Below, one piece after another: positions 1 through 6,228 of a stretch of DNA of 6,228 nucleotides. Under the pieces are notes generated by a model. It was not told the DNA's origin, did no database searches, and was given only the letters and a program-made list of their open reading frames with translations. Both the position numbers and the translations under genes were made by a program. Source of the stretch: an uncultured Bacteroidales bacterium (lineage in GTDB: Bacteria > Bacteroidota > Bacteroidia > Bacteroidales > UBA932); contig CALEJC010000125.1 in the NCBI GenBank assembly GCA_937898205.1, positions 1 to 6,228 on the forward strand. The letters run 5' to 3'. How positions within the stretch are numbered: position 1 is the stretch's first letter; each line of letters starts with the position of its first letter.

Positions 1-371
1 GACTCATCCTTGTGGATACAAAATACGAGTTCGGAAAGAAGGACGGAAAGATCTACCTCATGGACGAGATCCACACTCCTGACTCTTCACGTTATTTCTA
101 TGCAGAAGGTTACGAGGAGAGACTTGCTGCCGGCGAGCGTCAGAAGCAGCTCTCAAAGGAGTTTGTCAGGGAGTGGCTGATGGCCGGTGGCTTCCAGGGC
201 AGAGAAGGCGAGACTGTGCCTGAGATGACAGAAGAGGTGATCAGCGGCATCACAGAGCGTTACATAGAGCTTTATGAGCACATCACCGCTTCCAAGTTTG
301 AGCCAAGCCCAAGCGAGGACATCGCCGCTCGCATCGAAACAGCTGTTACAGAGTTTTTGAAAAATAGATAG
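1..371 (+). CDS. purC: Phosphoribosylaminoimidazole-succinocarboxamide (SAICAR) synthase, C-terminal part
   Basis: This is the tail of SAICAR synthase, which joins CAIR and aspartate with ATP to give SAICAR in cytosolic de novo purine synthesis. The reading frame is open to the left edge (first full codon at 3, reading LILVDTKYEFG), so the GTG at 12 is an internal valine and the true start lies outside the window. LVDTKYEFG fits the second SAICAR synthase signature (hydrophobic pair, D-x-K, aromatic, EFG). It is followed by DEIHTPDSSR, the substrate-binding segment, then YAEGYEERL and a long helical C-terminus ending FLKNR and TAG at 369-371. The C-terminal extension after DSSR is longer than in the short E. 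coli or B. subtilis enzymes (about 240 residues) and resembles the roughly 310-residue form of Bacteroidota. The N-terminal ATP-binding part is not visible. The stop is 2 bp before purB, the enzyme for the next step, which supports the call. Confidence 0.95.
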   Translation, partial: LILVDTKYEFGKKDGKIYLMDEIHTPDSSRYFYAEGYEERLAAGERQKQLSKEFVREWLMAGGFQGREGETVPEMTEEVISGITERYIELYEHITASKFEPSPSEDIAARIETAVTEFLKNR

Positions 372-373
372 AA

Positions 374-1669
374 ATGGTAGAAAGATATTCGCGCAAAGTG
401 ATGAGAGACGTGTGGACTGAAGAAAACAAGTTCAACGCCTATCTCGAAGTGGAGATCCTCTCTTGTGAGGCATGGAGCCAGCTCGGAGTGATCCCGGCAG
501 AGGATGTTCAGAAGATCAGGGACAATGCAGGTTTCAGCGTGCCTCGCATCCAGGAGATCGAGGAGCAGACCCGCCACGATGTGGTTGCGTTTACCCGTGC
601 GGTGAGCGAGACTCTCGGCGAAGAGAAGAAATGGGTGCATTACGGTCTGACTTCGACTGATGTCGTAGATACAGCCAACGGCTACCTCCTCAAGCAGGCC
701 AACTCCATCCTTCTCAAGGACTTGGAGGAGTTCCTTGAGGTGCTCAAGCGCAGAGCTCTTGAGTTTAAGAGCACTCCTTGCATCGGCAGGACCCATGGTA
801 TCCACGCAGACATCACCTGCTTCGGTCTGAAGTGGGCTCTCTGGTATGAGCAGATGAAGAGAAACCTCGACCGCTTCAAGTATGCTTGTCAGGGCGTTGA
901 GGCCGGCAAGATGAGCGGTGCGGTGGGCAATTTTGCCAACATCCCTCCTTTTATTCAGGATTATGTGTGTGAGAAGCTCGGCATCAACTCTGCCAATATC
1001 TCAACTCAGGTCCTCCAGAGAGACCGTCATGCTTTCTATCTCTCTACTCTCTCGGTGATCGCTTCAACTCTTGAGCAGATGGCGTTTGAGGTGCGTAACC
1101 TCCAGCGCACAGAAGTGAGAGAGGTGGAGGAGGCTTTCCGCAAGGGCCAGAAGGGCTCAAGCGCCATGCCTCACAAGCGCAACCCTATCAGTAGTGAAAA
1201 TATCTGCGGTTGCGCACGTGTGATGAGAGGTTATATGGCCGCTTCCAACGAGAACGTGCCACTCTGGCATGAGAGAGATATATCACACTCTTCTACAGAG
1301 CGCATCATCCTTCCGGACGCAACAGAGCTTCTTGACTACATGCTGGTGCGTTTCAAGGGCATCCTGGAAAACCTTGTGGTTTATCCTGAGCGCATGATCC
1401 AGAACATCTATGCTACTCGCGGAGTCATCTTTGCCCAGAGAGTGATGAATGCACTCATCGGCAAGGGTCTTTCTCGTGAGCAGGCCTACGATACAGTGCA
1501 GCCGATTGCAATGAAGGCTTGGACTGAAGGTCTTGACTATCAGACTCTTCTCAAGGAGAGCGAGGCCGTGATGGGTCTTCTCTCGGTAGAGGAGCTTGAG
1601 TCATGCTTCACCCTTGAGTACTACTTCAAGAACGTAGATTTTATCTACGGTCGAGTCGGCCTTGAGTAA
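374..1669 (+). CDS. purB: Adenylosuccinate lyase, Bacillus-type 431-residue form
   Basis: Adenylosuccinate lyase releases fumarate twice in purine synthesis: SAICAR to AICAR, and adenylosuccinate to AMP. It belongs to the fumarase/aspartase superfamily and works as a cytosolic homotetramer. The 431-residue protein carries the superfamily signature GSSAMPHKRNP at residues 261-271, with the mobile catalytic serine loop at Ser262/Ser263. His68 in TRHDVVAFTR and His141 in GRTHGIHAD fall at the same numbers as the known catalytic histidines of the B. subtilis enzyme. Other conserved blocks are KWVHYGLTSTDVVDTA, STQVLQRDRHAFY and ENVPLWHERDISHSS. The ATG at 374 gives MVERYSRKVM, matching the usual N-terminus MIERYSRPEM of this subfamily, so the start is secure. 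There is no strong Shine-Dalgarno motif; the upstream bases are A-rich. The gene follows purC by 2 bp, and its last 8 bp overlap recG. All visible catalytic residues are intact. Resemblance to the Firmicutes type is treated as a finding. Confidence 0.97.
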   Translation: MVERYSRKVMRDVWTEENKFNAYLEVEILSCEAWSQLGVIPAEDVQKIRDNAGFSVPRIQEIEEQTRHDVVAFTRAVSETLGEEKKWVHYGLTSTDVVDTANGYLLKQANSILLKDLEEFLEVLKRRALEFKSTPCIGRTHGIHADITCFGLKWALWYEQMKRNLDRFKYACQGVEAGKMSGAVGNFANIPPFIQDYVCEKLGINSANISTQVLQRDRHAFYLSTLSVIASTLEQMAFEVRNLQRTEVREVEEAFRKGQKGSSAMPHKRNPISSENICGCARVMRGYMAASNENVPLWHERDISHSSTERIILPDATELLDYMLVRFKGILENLVVYPERMIQNIYATRGVIFAQRVMNALIGKGLSREQAYDTVQPIAMKAWTEGLDYQTLLKESEAVMGLLSVEELESCFTLEYYFKNVDFIYGRVGLE

Positions 1670-3800
1670 TCTTGGTACCAGCATCCAGTATCTGAGCGGT
1701 GTCGGTCCTAAAAGGGCTGAGCTGCTCAGGCGCGAGCTGGGCATAGAGACTCTTTCCGACCTGATCGGTCTGTATCCTTTCAGATATATTGACCGCAGCG
1801 GCATCACTCCCATTGCCGAGATCCAGTCGACGGCAGCGTCTGTGCAGATCCGGGCAAGAGTGCTTAGCAGAACCCTGCTGGGTCCTTCCGGGGCAGTGAT
1901 TTCGCAGCTGAGCCAACCAATACATTTCAATGCGGCCAAGCGCCTTTCCGTGATGGTGGAAGATGCTTCCGGCAGCATTGAACTTGTTTTTTTCAAGGGC
2001 ATCAAGTGGAACTTCAGCCAGCTTGTGCCCGGAAGCGAATTTATCTTCTTCGGCAGGCCGCAAGCGTTTAACGGCAAGCTGAATATGGTGCATCCGGAGG
2101 TGGACCCGGCGCGCAATGAGCCTGCCGGAGTGGGTGCTCTGACGGGCGTATATACCAGCACCGAGAAGCTGAAGAACGGCGGCATTACCGGCAAGGTGAT
2201 GTGCAGATTGCAGGCGGCGGCGCTGAGCCTGTGCCTGCCGGAGATCGAGGAGACTCTGCCCGACTATCTCCTCCAGAGCAAAAGACTTGTGAGCCTGCGC
2301 TTTGCGCTCAAAAACATCCATTTCCCGGCTGATACTGCAGCCCTGGAGAAGGCTCAGCGCCGCCTCAAATATGAGGAGCTGTTTCTGTTGCAACTCTCGC
2401 TGCTGAAGCAGAAGTTTGTGCGGAGCAGGGGTGAGAAGGGATTTGTGATGAGCAAGGTGGGTGCTGACTGGCACGCTTGCTATAACGCTCTTCCATATAG
2501 CCTCACAGGCGCGCAGCAGAGAGTGATCAAGGAGATCCGTGCCGACCTGATGAGCGGCTCGCAGATGAACCGCCTGCTGCAGGGGGATGGGGGGTCGGGC
2601 AAGACGATGGTTGCTGTGCTGAGTTGACTGCTGGCCATCGGCAGCGGCTACCAGACCTGCATTATGGCACCGACCGAAGTGCTTGCAAGACAGCATTTTA
2701 ATAATATACAGAAATACCTCGCGCCGACCTCTGTCAAGAGTGCGATCCTCACGGGCAGCAGCACTTCCAAGCAGAGGCGTGAGACTCTTGCCGGGCTTGC
2801 CGACGGCAGTATCGGCATCATAGTGGGCACACATGCTCTGCTTGAGGACAATGTGATATTTGCCAATCTTGGCCTTGCGGTGATCGACGAGCAGCATCGT
2901 TTCGGTGTGGATCAGAGGGCGAAGTTGTGGGCAAAAAACAGCACTCCTCCGCATGTGCTTGTGATGACTGCGACTCCTATCCCGCGCACGCTGGCGATGA
3001 CCCTCTATGGCGATCTGGATGTGTCGGTGATCGATGAGATGCCTCCGGGGCGCAAGCCGGTCAAGACCATCTGTATCGGCGAGAACAAGCGCAGGGCGAT
3101 GTATAATTTCATGAAGGAGGAGATTGCCAAGGGGCGGCAGGTCTTTGTGGTGTATCCTCTGATTTTTGAGAGCGAGAAGCTTGATCTTCAGAACCTTGAG
3201 AAGGGCTATGAAGACATCCTCCGAGCTTTCCCTATGCCGGAATATAAAGTTGCGATTGTCCACGGACAGCAGAGCAACGATGAGAAAAACTTCAATATGA
3301 GTGCTTTTGCAGCAGGCAGGGCACATATCCTGGTGTCGACGACTGTGATTGAGGTGGGAGTGGATGTGCCGAATGCTTCTGTGATGGTGATTGAGAGTGC
3401 CCAGCGCTTTGGATTGAGCCAGTTGCACCAGCTTCGTGGAAGGGTAGGTCGTGGCTCGGATGAGTCGTTTTGTATCCTGATGAAGGATGTGAAGACGAGC
3501 AGGGAGGCGCAGCAGAGACTCGATCTGATGTGTCGCACCGAGGATGGTTTTGTGATTGCTGAGGAGGATATGAAGATGAGGGGGCCCGGCGACCTGGAGG
3601 GCACTGCCCAGAGTGGTCTGCCGATCAGCCTCAATATAGCTTCGCTTGCGAGGGACGGTAACCTTCTGTCCGAGGCCCGAGCCGATGCGGTGGATGTGCT
3701 GAACTCCGATCCTATGCTCTCACGTCCTGAAAATCAAAGACTTAATAAGGAACTAAGAAAAAACAGATACGATATTAAAGATTACAGTAAGATATCATGA
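1662..3800 (+). pseudogene. recG: ATP-dependent DNA helicase RecG, interrupted by one in-frame TGA
   Basis: RecG is a superfamily 2 branch-migration helicase that remodels stalled forks and Holliday junctions. One frame runs from a TTG start (MSNLGTSIQYLSGVGPKRAE) to TGA at 3798-3800, 712 codons, close to the usual length of about 690-700. The TTG overlaps the purB stop by 8 bp; no ATG in this frame fits the N-terminus, and an in-frame TAG at 1635 limits upstream extension. In order: helix-hairpin-helix-like and wedge/OB region (to about residue 200), Walker A GDGGSGKT (308-315, normally GDVGSGKT), motif Ia MAPTEVLARQH, motif II DEQH (409-412), motif III VMTATPIPRTLA, motif V STTVIEVGVDVPNAS, motif VI QLRGRVGR (590-597), and the RecG-specific RGPGDLEGTAQSG (640-652). 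Codon 322 (2625-2627) is TGA, seven codons after the Walker A threonine. The frame and motifs resume at once beyond it, so it is one gene with a nonsense change or a base-call error. As read, the 321-residue product lacks helicase motifs Ia-VI. Confidence 0.9.
2625..2627 (+). other. In-frame TGA codon inside recG
   Basis: Codon 322 of recG reads TGA in the context VAVLS-stop-LLAIGSGYQ. RecG relatives have an unbroken helix here with a small or hydrophobic residue (Ala, Met or Leu from memory) between the Walker A motif and motif Ia. A single T-to-G change from TTA (Leu) would produce it; changes from TGG or TCA are also possible. The frame is identical before and after, so no indel is involved. 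Confidence 0.97.
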
Positions 3801-3847
3801 GAAAAGCTATTTTTTGTTTATCAGTTTTAGCATTGGCTATGTCTTGT
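3797..3847 (+). other. Type II (lipoprotein) signal peptide of the DPP5-like peptidase
   Basis: Residues 1-17 show Arg2-Lys3, a hydrophobic core (AIFCLSVLALAM) and a Ser-Cys junction at 16-17 followed by TPKE. This fits signal peptidase II cleavage before Cys17. Serine before the cysteine and methionine at the preceding position are tolerated in Bacteroidota lipoproteins. No aspartate follows the cysteine. Whether TPKE acts as a surface-export signal cannot be told from sequence. Confidence 0.8.
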
Positions 3848-5986
3848 ACACCTAAGGAAACCAGCGGTTATATCGGCAAGTCCGAGATCCGCATCGAAGA
3901 TGGAGTGATGACTCCAGAGACACTTCTGTCTCTAGGCAGGATCTCTGATCCGCAGCTCTCTCCTGACGGAAGTAAGATACTCTATGGCGTGTCCTATACT
4001 TCAATCGAGGACAACCGCTCTTGTCGCAACCTTTTCATCACGTCTCCTGATGGCAGCGAGACCTATCAACTCACCCGTTACAACAAGAGTGTGAGCAATG
4101 CACGCTGGTCTGCAGACGGCAAGACCATCTATTTTATCCAGGGCGGACAGATCTGGAAGGCACCGTTTGAAGGCAGGAAACTCGGTAAGAAGGTGCAGCT
4201 CAGTGATGTGCCTTCCGGCGTCAGCGAGTTTAAGCTCTCTCCTGACGAGACTCAGGTGATCTATGTGAGCAGCATCAAGAACCCGCTTGTGGATACTCCT
4301 TCAGATATTGATCCTAAGCTCGACAAGGCTCAGGCCTACACAACAGAAAACCTTATGTATCGTCACTGGGATCACTGGGTGACTACCATCCCTCGCAGTT
4401 ATGTGGCTCCATTTGGTGCGGAGACCATCACTCCGGGCAACTCGGTCGATATCCTCGGAGAGGAGATGTTTGAGCTCCCTACAGAGCCTTTTGGCGGTGT
4501 GGAGCAGCTGGCATGGTCTCCTGACGGTAAATATATCGCCTACTCTTGCCGCAAGAAGACAGGCATCGAGTATGCATTCAGCACCAACACCTCGATCTAT
4601 GTGATGAATGTAGAGACAGGGGAGACTGTTGCTGTCAAGACAGACGGCGGCTATGACACAGACCCTGCTTGGAGCGAGGACGGCAGACATCTTGCCTGGA
4701 TCTCAATGGCTCGCGATGGCTACGAGGCTGACCAGCAGAGACTTTTTGTGTGTGATGTGGACTTCTCGGCAGAGCAGCCATATAGCAACATCCGCAACCT
4801 TTCTGCAAGTTTTGACAATGATGTCGCAGGCATAGTTTGGCATGGTGAGGAGATCTACTTCAACTCCCTCGTGCGTGAGGCTGTGCAGAGCCTCTTCAAG
4901 GCTGACCTTGCCGGCAATATCACACGTCTGACCCCGGGCGAGTGGCACTACGATTTCTATTCGCCATTTGCAATCGAGGAGACTCAGACCGGTGTGAAGA
5001 TGCTAGCCAGCTATGATTGTCTCAGCTTCCCAACAGAGTTGGTGGCTGTGGATGTTACTGCCGATGGCGCTGAGTTTGAGCAGATTACCTCAGAAAACGA
5101 GCACATCTTCTCTCAGCTTGGTGAGGTGCGTTCCGAGAGCGTGCTTCTTGAGACTGTAGATCATAAGCAGATGCAGTGCTGGGTGCTCTATCCTCCTCAT
5201 TTTGATGAGAACAAGAAATATCCGGCCATCGAGATCGTACTTGGCGGTCCTCAGGGTACCAACTCACAGGGTTGGAGCTACCGCTGGTGCTATCGACTGA
5301 TGGCAGAGCAGGGCTATATCGTGATCATGCCTAACCGTCGTGGCACAACTGCATTTGGTCAGGAGTGGAAGGAGCAGATCTCCGGCGACTATCCTGGTCT
5401 TAATATGCAGGATTACCTTGTGGCCGGCAGGTATATGAAGAGTCTTCCTTATGTCGATAAACTCGCCTGCGTGGGTGCTTCCTATGGTGGCTACTCTGTG
5501 TATATGCTTGAGGGTCTGCATGATGGACTTTATGATTGCTTCATCGCTCATGCAGGTATCTTCAATGAGGAGCAGATGTGGTATACCACAGAAGAGATGT
5601 GGTTTGCCAACTGGGACAATGGTGGTCTCACCGAGTATGCCTACACTCCGGGACAGATGGGCCCTCAGGGCGACGGCGTGACATTTGGCGGCATGCAGCA
5701 GGCCGGTGCTCCTTATGCAAGCACAGCCAAGGCCAAGAGACATTACAGCCTCTCGCCTACCTCAATGGTGACAAAGTGGAACACTCCTATCCTCTGCATC
5801 CATGGTATGATGGATTTCCGCATCCCTTATGAGCAGGGCATGGCAGCATTTAATGCGGCTCAGATGATGGGCGTGCCTTCTAAGCTTGTGATCTTCCCTG
5901 AAGAGAACCACTGGATCCTTCAGCCTCAGAACTCGCTCTACTGGCACAGAGAGTTCTTCGGTTGGCTTGATAAATGGGTTAAGTAA
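3797..5986 (+). CDS. dpp5: Dipeptidyl-peptidase 5-like S9 family serine peptidase, predicted lipoprotein
   Basis: This 729-residue protein has the S9 (prolyl oligopeptidase) layout. The family member it most resembles, P. gingivalis DPP5 (684 residues from memory), removes N-terminal dipeptides, preferring hydrophobic residues at P1, outside the cytoplasm. MRKAIFCLSVLALAMSC is a lipoprotein signal with lipidated Cys17 (lipobox-like LAMSC), so a membrane-anchored protein is predicted. Residues about 40-450 form a beta-propeller with PD40-type repeats: LSPDG at 54, WSADG at 104, LSPDE at 147, WSPDG at 240, WSEDG at 292. The C-terminal alpha/beta-hydrolase domain holds the triad: Ser562 in GASYGGY, Asp673 in HGMMDFRIP, His705 in PEENHW. 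DPP5-like blocks include NLMYRHWDHWVTTIP, FIAHAGIFN and TTEEMWFANWD. An extra glycine-rich stretch lies at about residues 611-649. The ATG overlaps the recG stop (ATGA), implying coupled translation; the leader is A-rich with no Shine-Dalgarno motif. DPP5 specificity rather than another S9 activity is inferred from similarity. Confidence 0.9.
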   Translation: MRKAIFCLSVLALAMSCTPKETSGYIGKSEIRIEDGVMTPETLLSLGRISDPQLSPDGSKILYGVSYTSIEDNRSCRNLFITSPDGSETYQLTRYNKSVSNARWSADGKTIYFIQGGQIWKAPFEGRKLGKKVQLSDVPSGVSEFKLSPDETQVIYVSSIKNPLVDTPSDIDPKLDKAQAYTTENLMYRHWDHWVTTIPRSYVAPFGAETITPGNSVDILGEEMFELPTEPFGGVEQLAWSPDGKYIAYSCRKKTGIEYAFSTNTSIYVMNVETGETVAVKTDGGYDTDPAWSEDGRHLAWISMARDGYEADQQRLFVCDVDFSAEQPYSNIRNLSASFDNDVAGIVWHGEEIYFNSLVREAVQSLFKADLAGNITRLTPGEWHYDFYSPFAIEETQTGVKMLASYDCLSFPTELVAVDVTADGAEFEQITSENEHIFSQLGEVRSESVLLETVDHKQMQCWVLYPPHFDENKKYPAIEIVLGGPQGTNSQGWSYRWCYRLMAEQGYIVIMPNRRGTTAFGQEWKEQISGDYPGLNMQDYLVAGRYMKSLPYVDKLACVGASYGGYSVYMLEGLHDGLYDCFIAHAGIFNEEQMWYTTEEMWFANWDNGGLTEYAYTPGQMGPQGDGVTFGGMQQAGAPYASTAKAKRHYSLSPTSMVTKWNTPILCIHGMMDFRIPYEQGMAAFNAAQMMGVPSKLVIFPEENHWILQPQNSLYWHREFFGWLDKWVK

Positions 5987-5988
5987 TT

Positions 5989-6228
5989 ATGACAGTTAGA
6001 GATATAATTGCCCTCATCGAGGGCGTTGCACCTCTTCATTATCAAGACGAATGGGACAACAGCGGTTTGCAGGTGGGTCTGCCTGATGCGCCCGTCAGCA
6101 AGGTGCTGTTGTGCCTCGATGTGACAGAAGAGATTGTAGACGAGGCGGCAAGCAAGGGTTGTGAGATGATTGTATCTCACCATCCGCTGATCTTCCGTGC
6201 GCTCAAGCAGGTCAGCTGCAGCAGCTAT
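5989..6228 (+). CDS. Nif3-like dinuclear metal-centre protein, N-terminal part
   Basis: The first 80 codons of a Nif3/YbgI/YqfO-family protein, cut by the right edge. Family members form toroidal hexamers with a two-metal site; many are labelled GTP cyclohydrolase I type 2, but the cellular role is generally unsettled. Visible family motifs are the N-terminal EWDNSGLQVG (residues 21-30), strand LLCLDVT (40-46), and SHHPLIF (63-69), in which His64-His65 match the paired metal-ligand histidines of E. coli YbgI (His63-His64). The remaining ligands and any inserted PII-like domain lie outside the window. The ATG at 5989 follows the peptidase stop by 2 bp with no intervening promoter or terminator, so co-transcription is likely. 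MTVRDIIALIEGVAPLHYQD matches the usual start of the family, which supports this start codon despite the lack of a Shine-Dalgarno motif. Confidence 0.93.
   Translation, partial: MTVRDIIALIEGVAPLHYQDEWDNSGLQVGLPDAPVSKVLLCLDVTEEIVDEAASKGCEMIVSHHPLIFRALKQVSCSSY

Noticed and set aside
12..371. Small independent gene with a GTG start at 12
   Set aside because: The codons before it (LIL) continue the SAICAR synthase signature, so the GTG is an internal valine of a truncated purC.
2625..2627. Reassignment of TGA to Trp or Gly in this organism
   Set aside because: No other gene in the window has an internal TGA, tryptophan is written TGG throughout, glycine uses normal codons, and recG itself ends at TGA at the family's usual C-terminus.
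2625..2647. Selenocysteine insertion: a 6-bp hairpin (CTGCTG 2628-2633 with CAGCGG 2642-2647, one G-T pair) directly follows the TGA
   Set aside because: RecG is not a selenoprotein family and I know of no cysteine at this position in relatives. A short hairpin like this is common by chance, and no typical SECIS loop is evident.
1641..3428. Open frame of 595 codons on the - strand, antisense to recG
   Set aside because: It lies wholly opposite a recognisable RecG with conserved motifs on the + strand. Its translation is rich in His, Leu, Arg and Gln without any domain I recognise, as expected for a shadow of codon-biased DNA.
2664..3800. Separate gene starting at ATG 2664, giving a split RecG
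   Set aside because: The ATG falls inside motif Ia (CIMAPTEVLA), has no Shine-Dalgarno motif, and the upstream codons back to the TGA still read as RecG. A fragment without Walker A could not act as a helicase alone.
3810..3826. Bacteroidota -7 promoter element (TAnnTTTG-like) at TATTTTTTG
   Set aside because: The spacing is one base too long for the consensus, there is no matching -33 TTTG at the right distance that I can find, and it lies inside the signal-peptide codons.
4301..5743. Several 60-160 codon open frames on both strands within the peptidase gene
   Set aside because: All overlap a well-supported S9 peptidase, have no recognisable domain, and lack their own start signals.

Overview
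The window looks like a piece of chromosome from a member of the Bacteroidota, most likely the order Bacteroidales. This rests on protein resemblance judged by eye: a long-type SAICAR synthase tail, an S9 peptidase that closely matches my memory of Porphyromonas gingivalis DPP5, and translation starts without clear Shine-Dalgarno motifs. Base composition is moderate, roughly half G+C by eye. I could not run a database search, so genus and species are not claimed.

Layout, all on the + strand and almost gapless: (1) the C-terminal third or so of purC, cut by the left edge, ending at 371; (2) complete purB at 374-1669, 2 bp after purC; (3) recG at 1662-3800, with a TTG start inside the end of purB, full-length in one frame but broken by an in-frame TGA at 2625-2627; (4) a complete DPP5-like S9 peptidase with a lipoprotein signal at 3797-5986, its start overlapping the recG stop as ATGA; (5) the first 80 codons of a Nif3-family metal-binding protein from 5989, cut by the right edge. 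No intergenic gap exceeds 2 bp, and I see no RNA gene, mobile element, CRISPR array, terminator or convincing promoter.

PurC and PurB catalyse consecutive steps of purine synthesis (SAICAR formation, then its cleavage to AICAR), and PurB also converts adenylosuccinate to AMP. RecG (branched-DNA repair), DPP5 (peptide use in the cell envelope) and Nif3 have no evident pathway link to purines. The 8-bp and 4-bp overlaps and 2-bp gaps suggest one transcript, so this is probably a housekeeping operon held together by packing rather than shared function.

I do not see a new defence or mobile system. The points most worth a second look are the RecG nonsense codon together with a Walker A substitution 35 bp upstream (both explainable as T-to-G changes), the strong Bacillus-type character of PurB in an otherwise Bacteroidota setting, and the lipoprotein signal plus a glycine-rich insertion in the DPP5 homologue.
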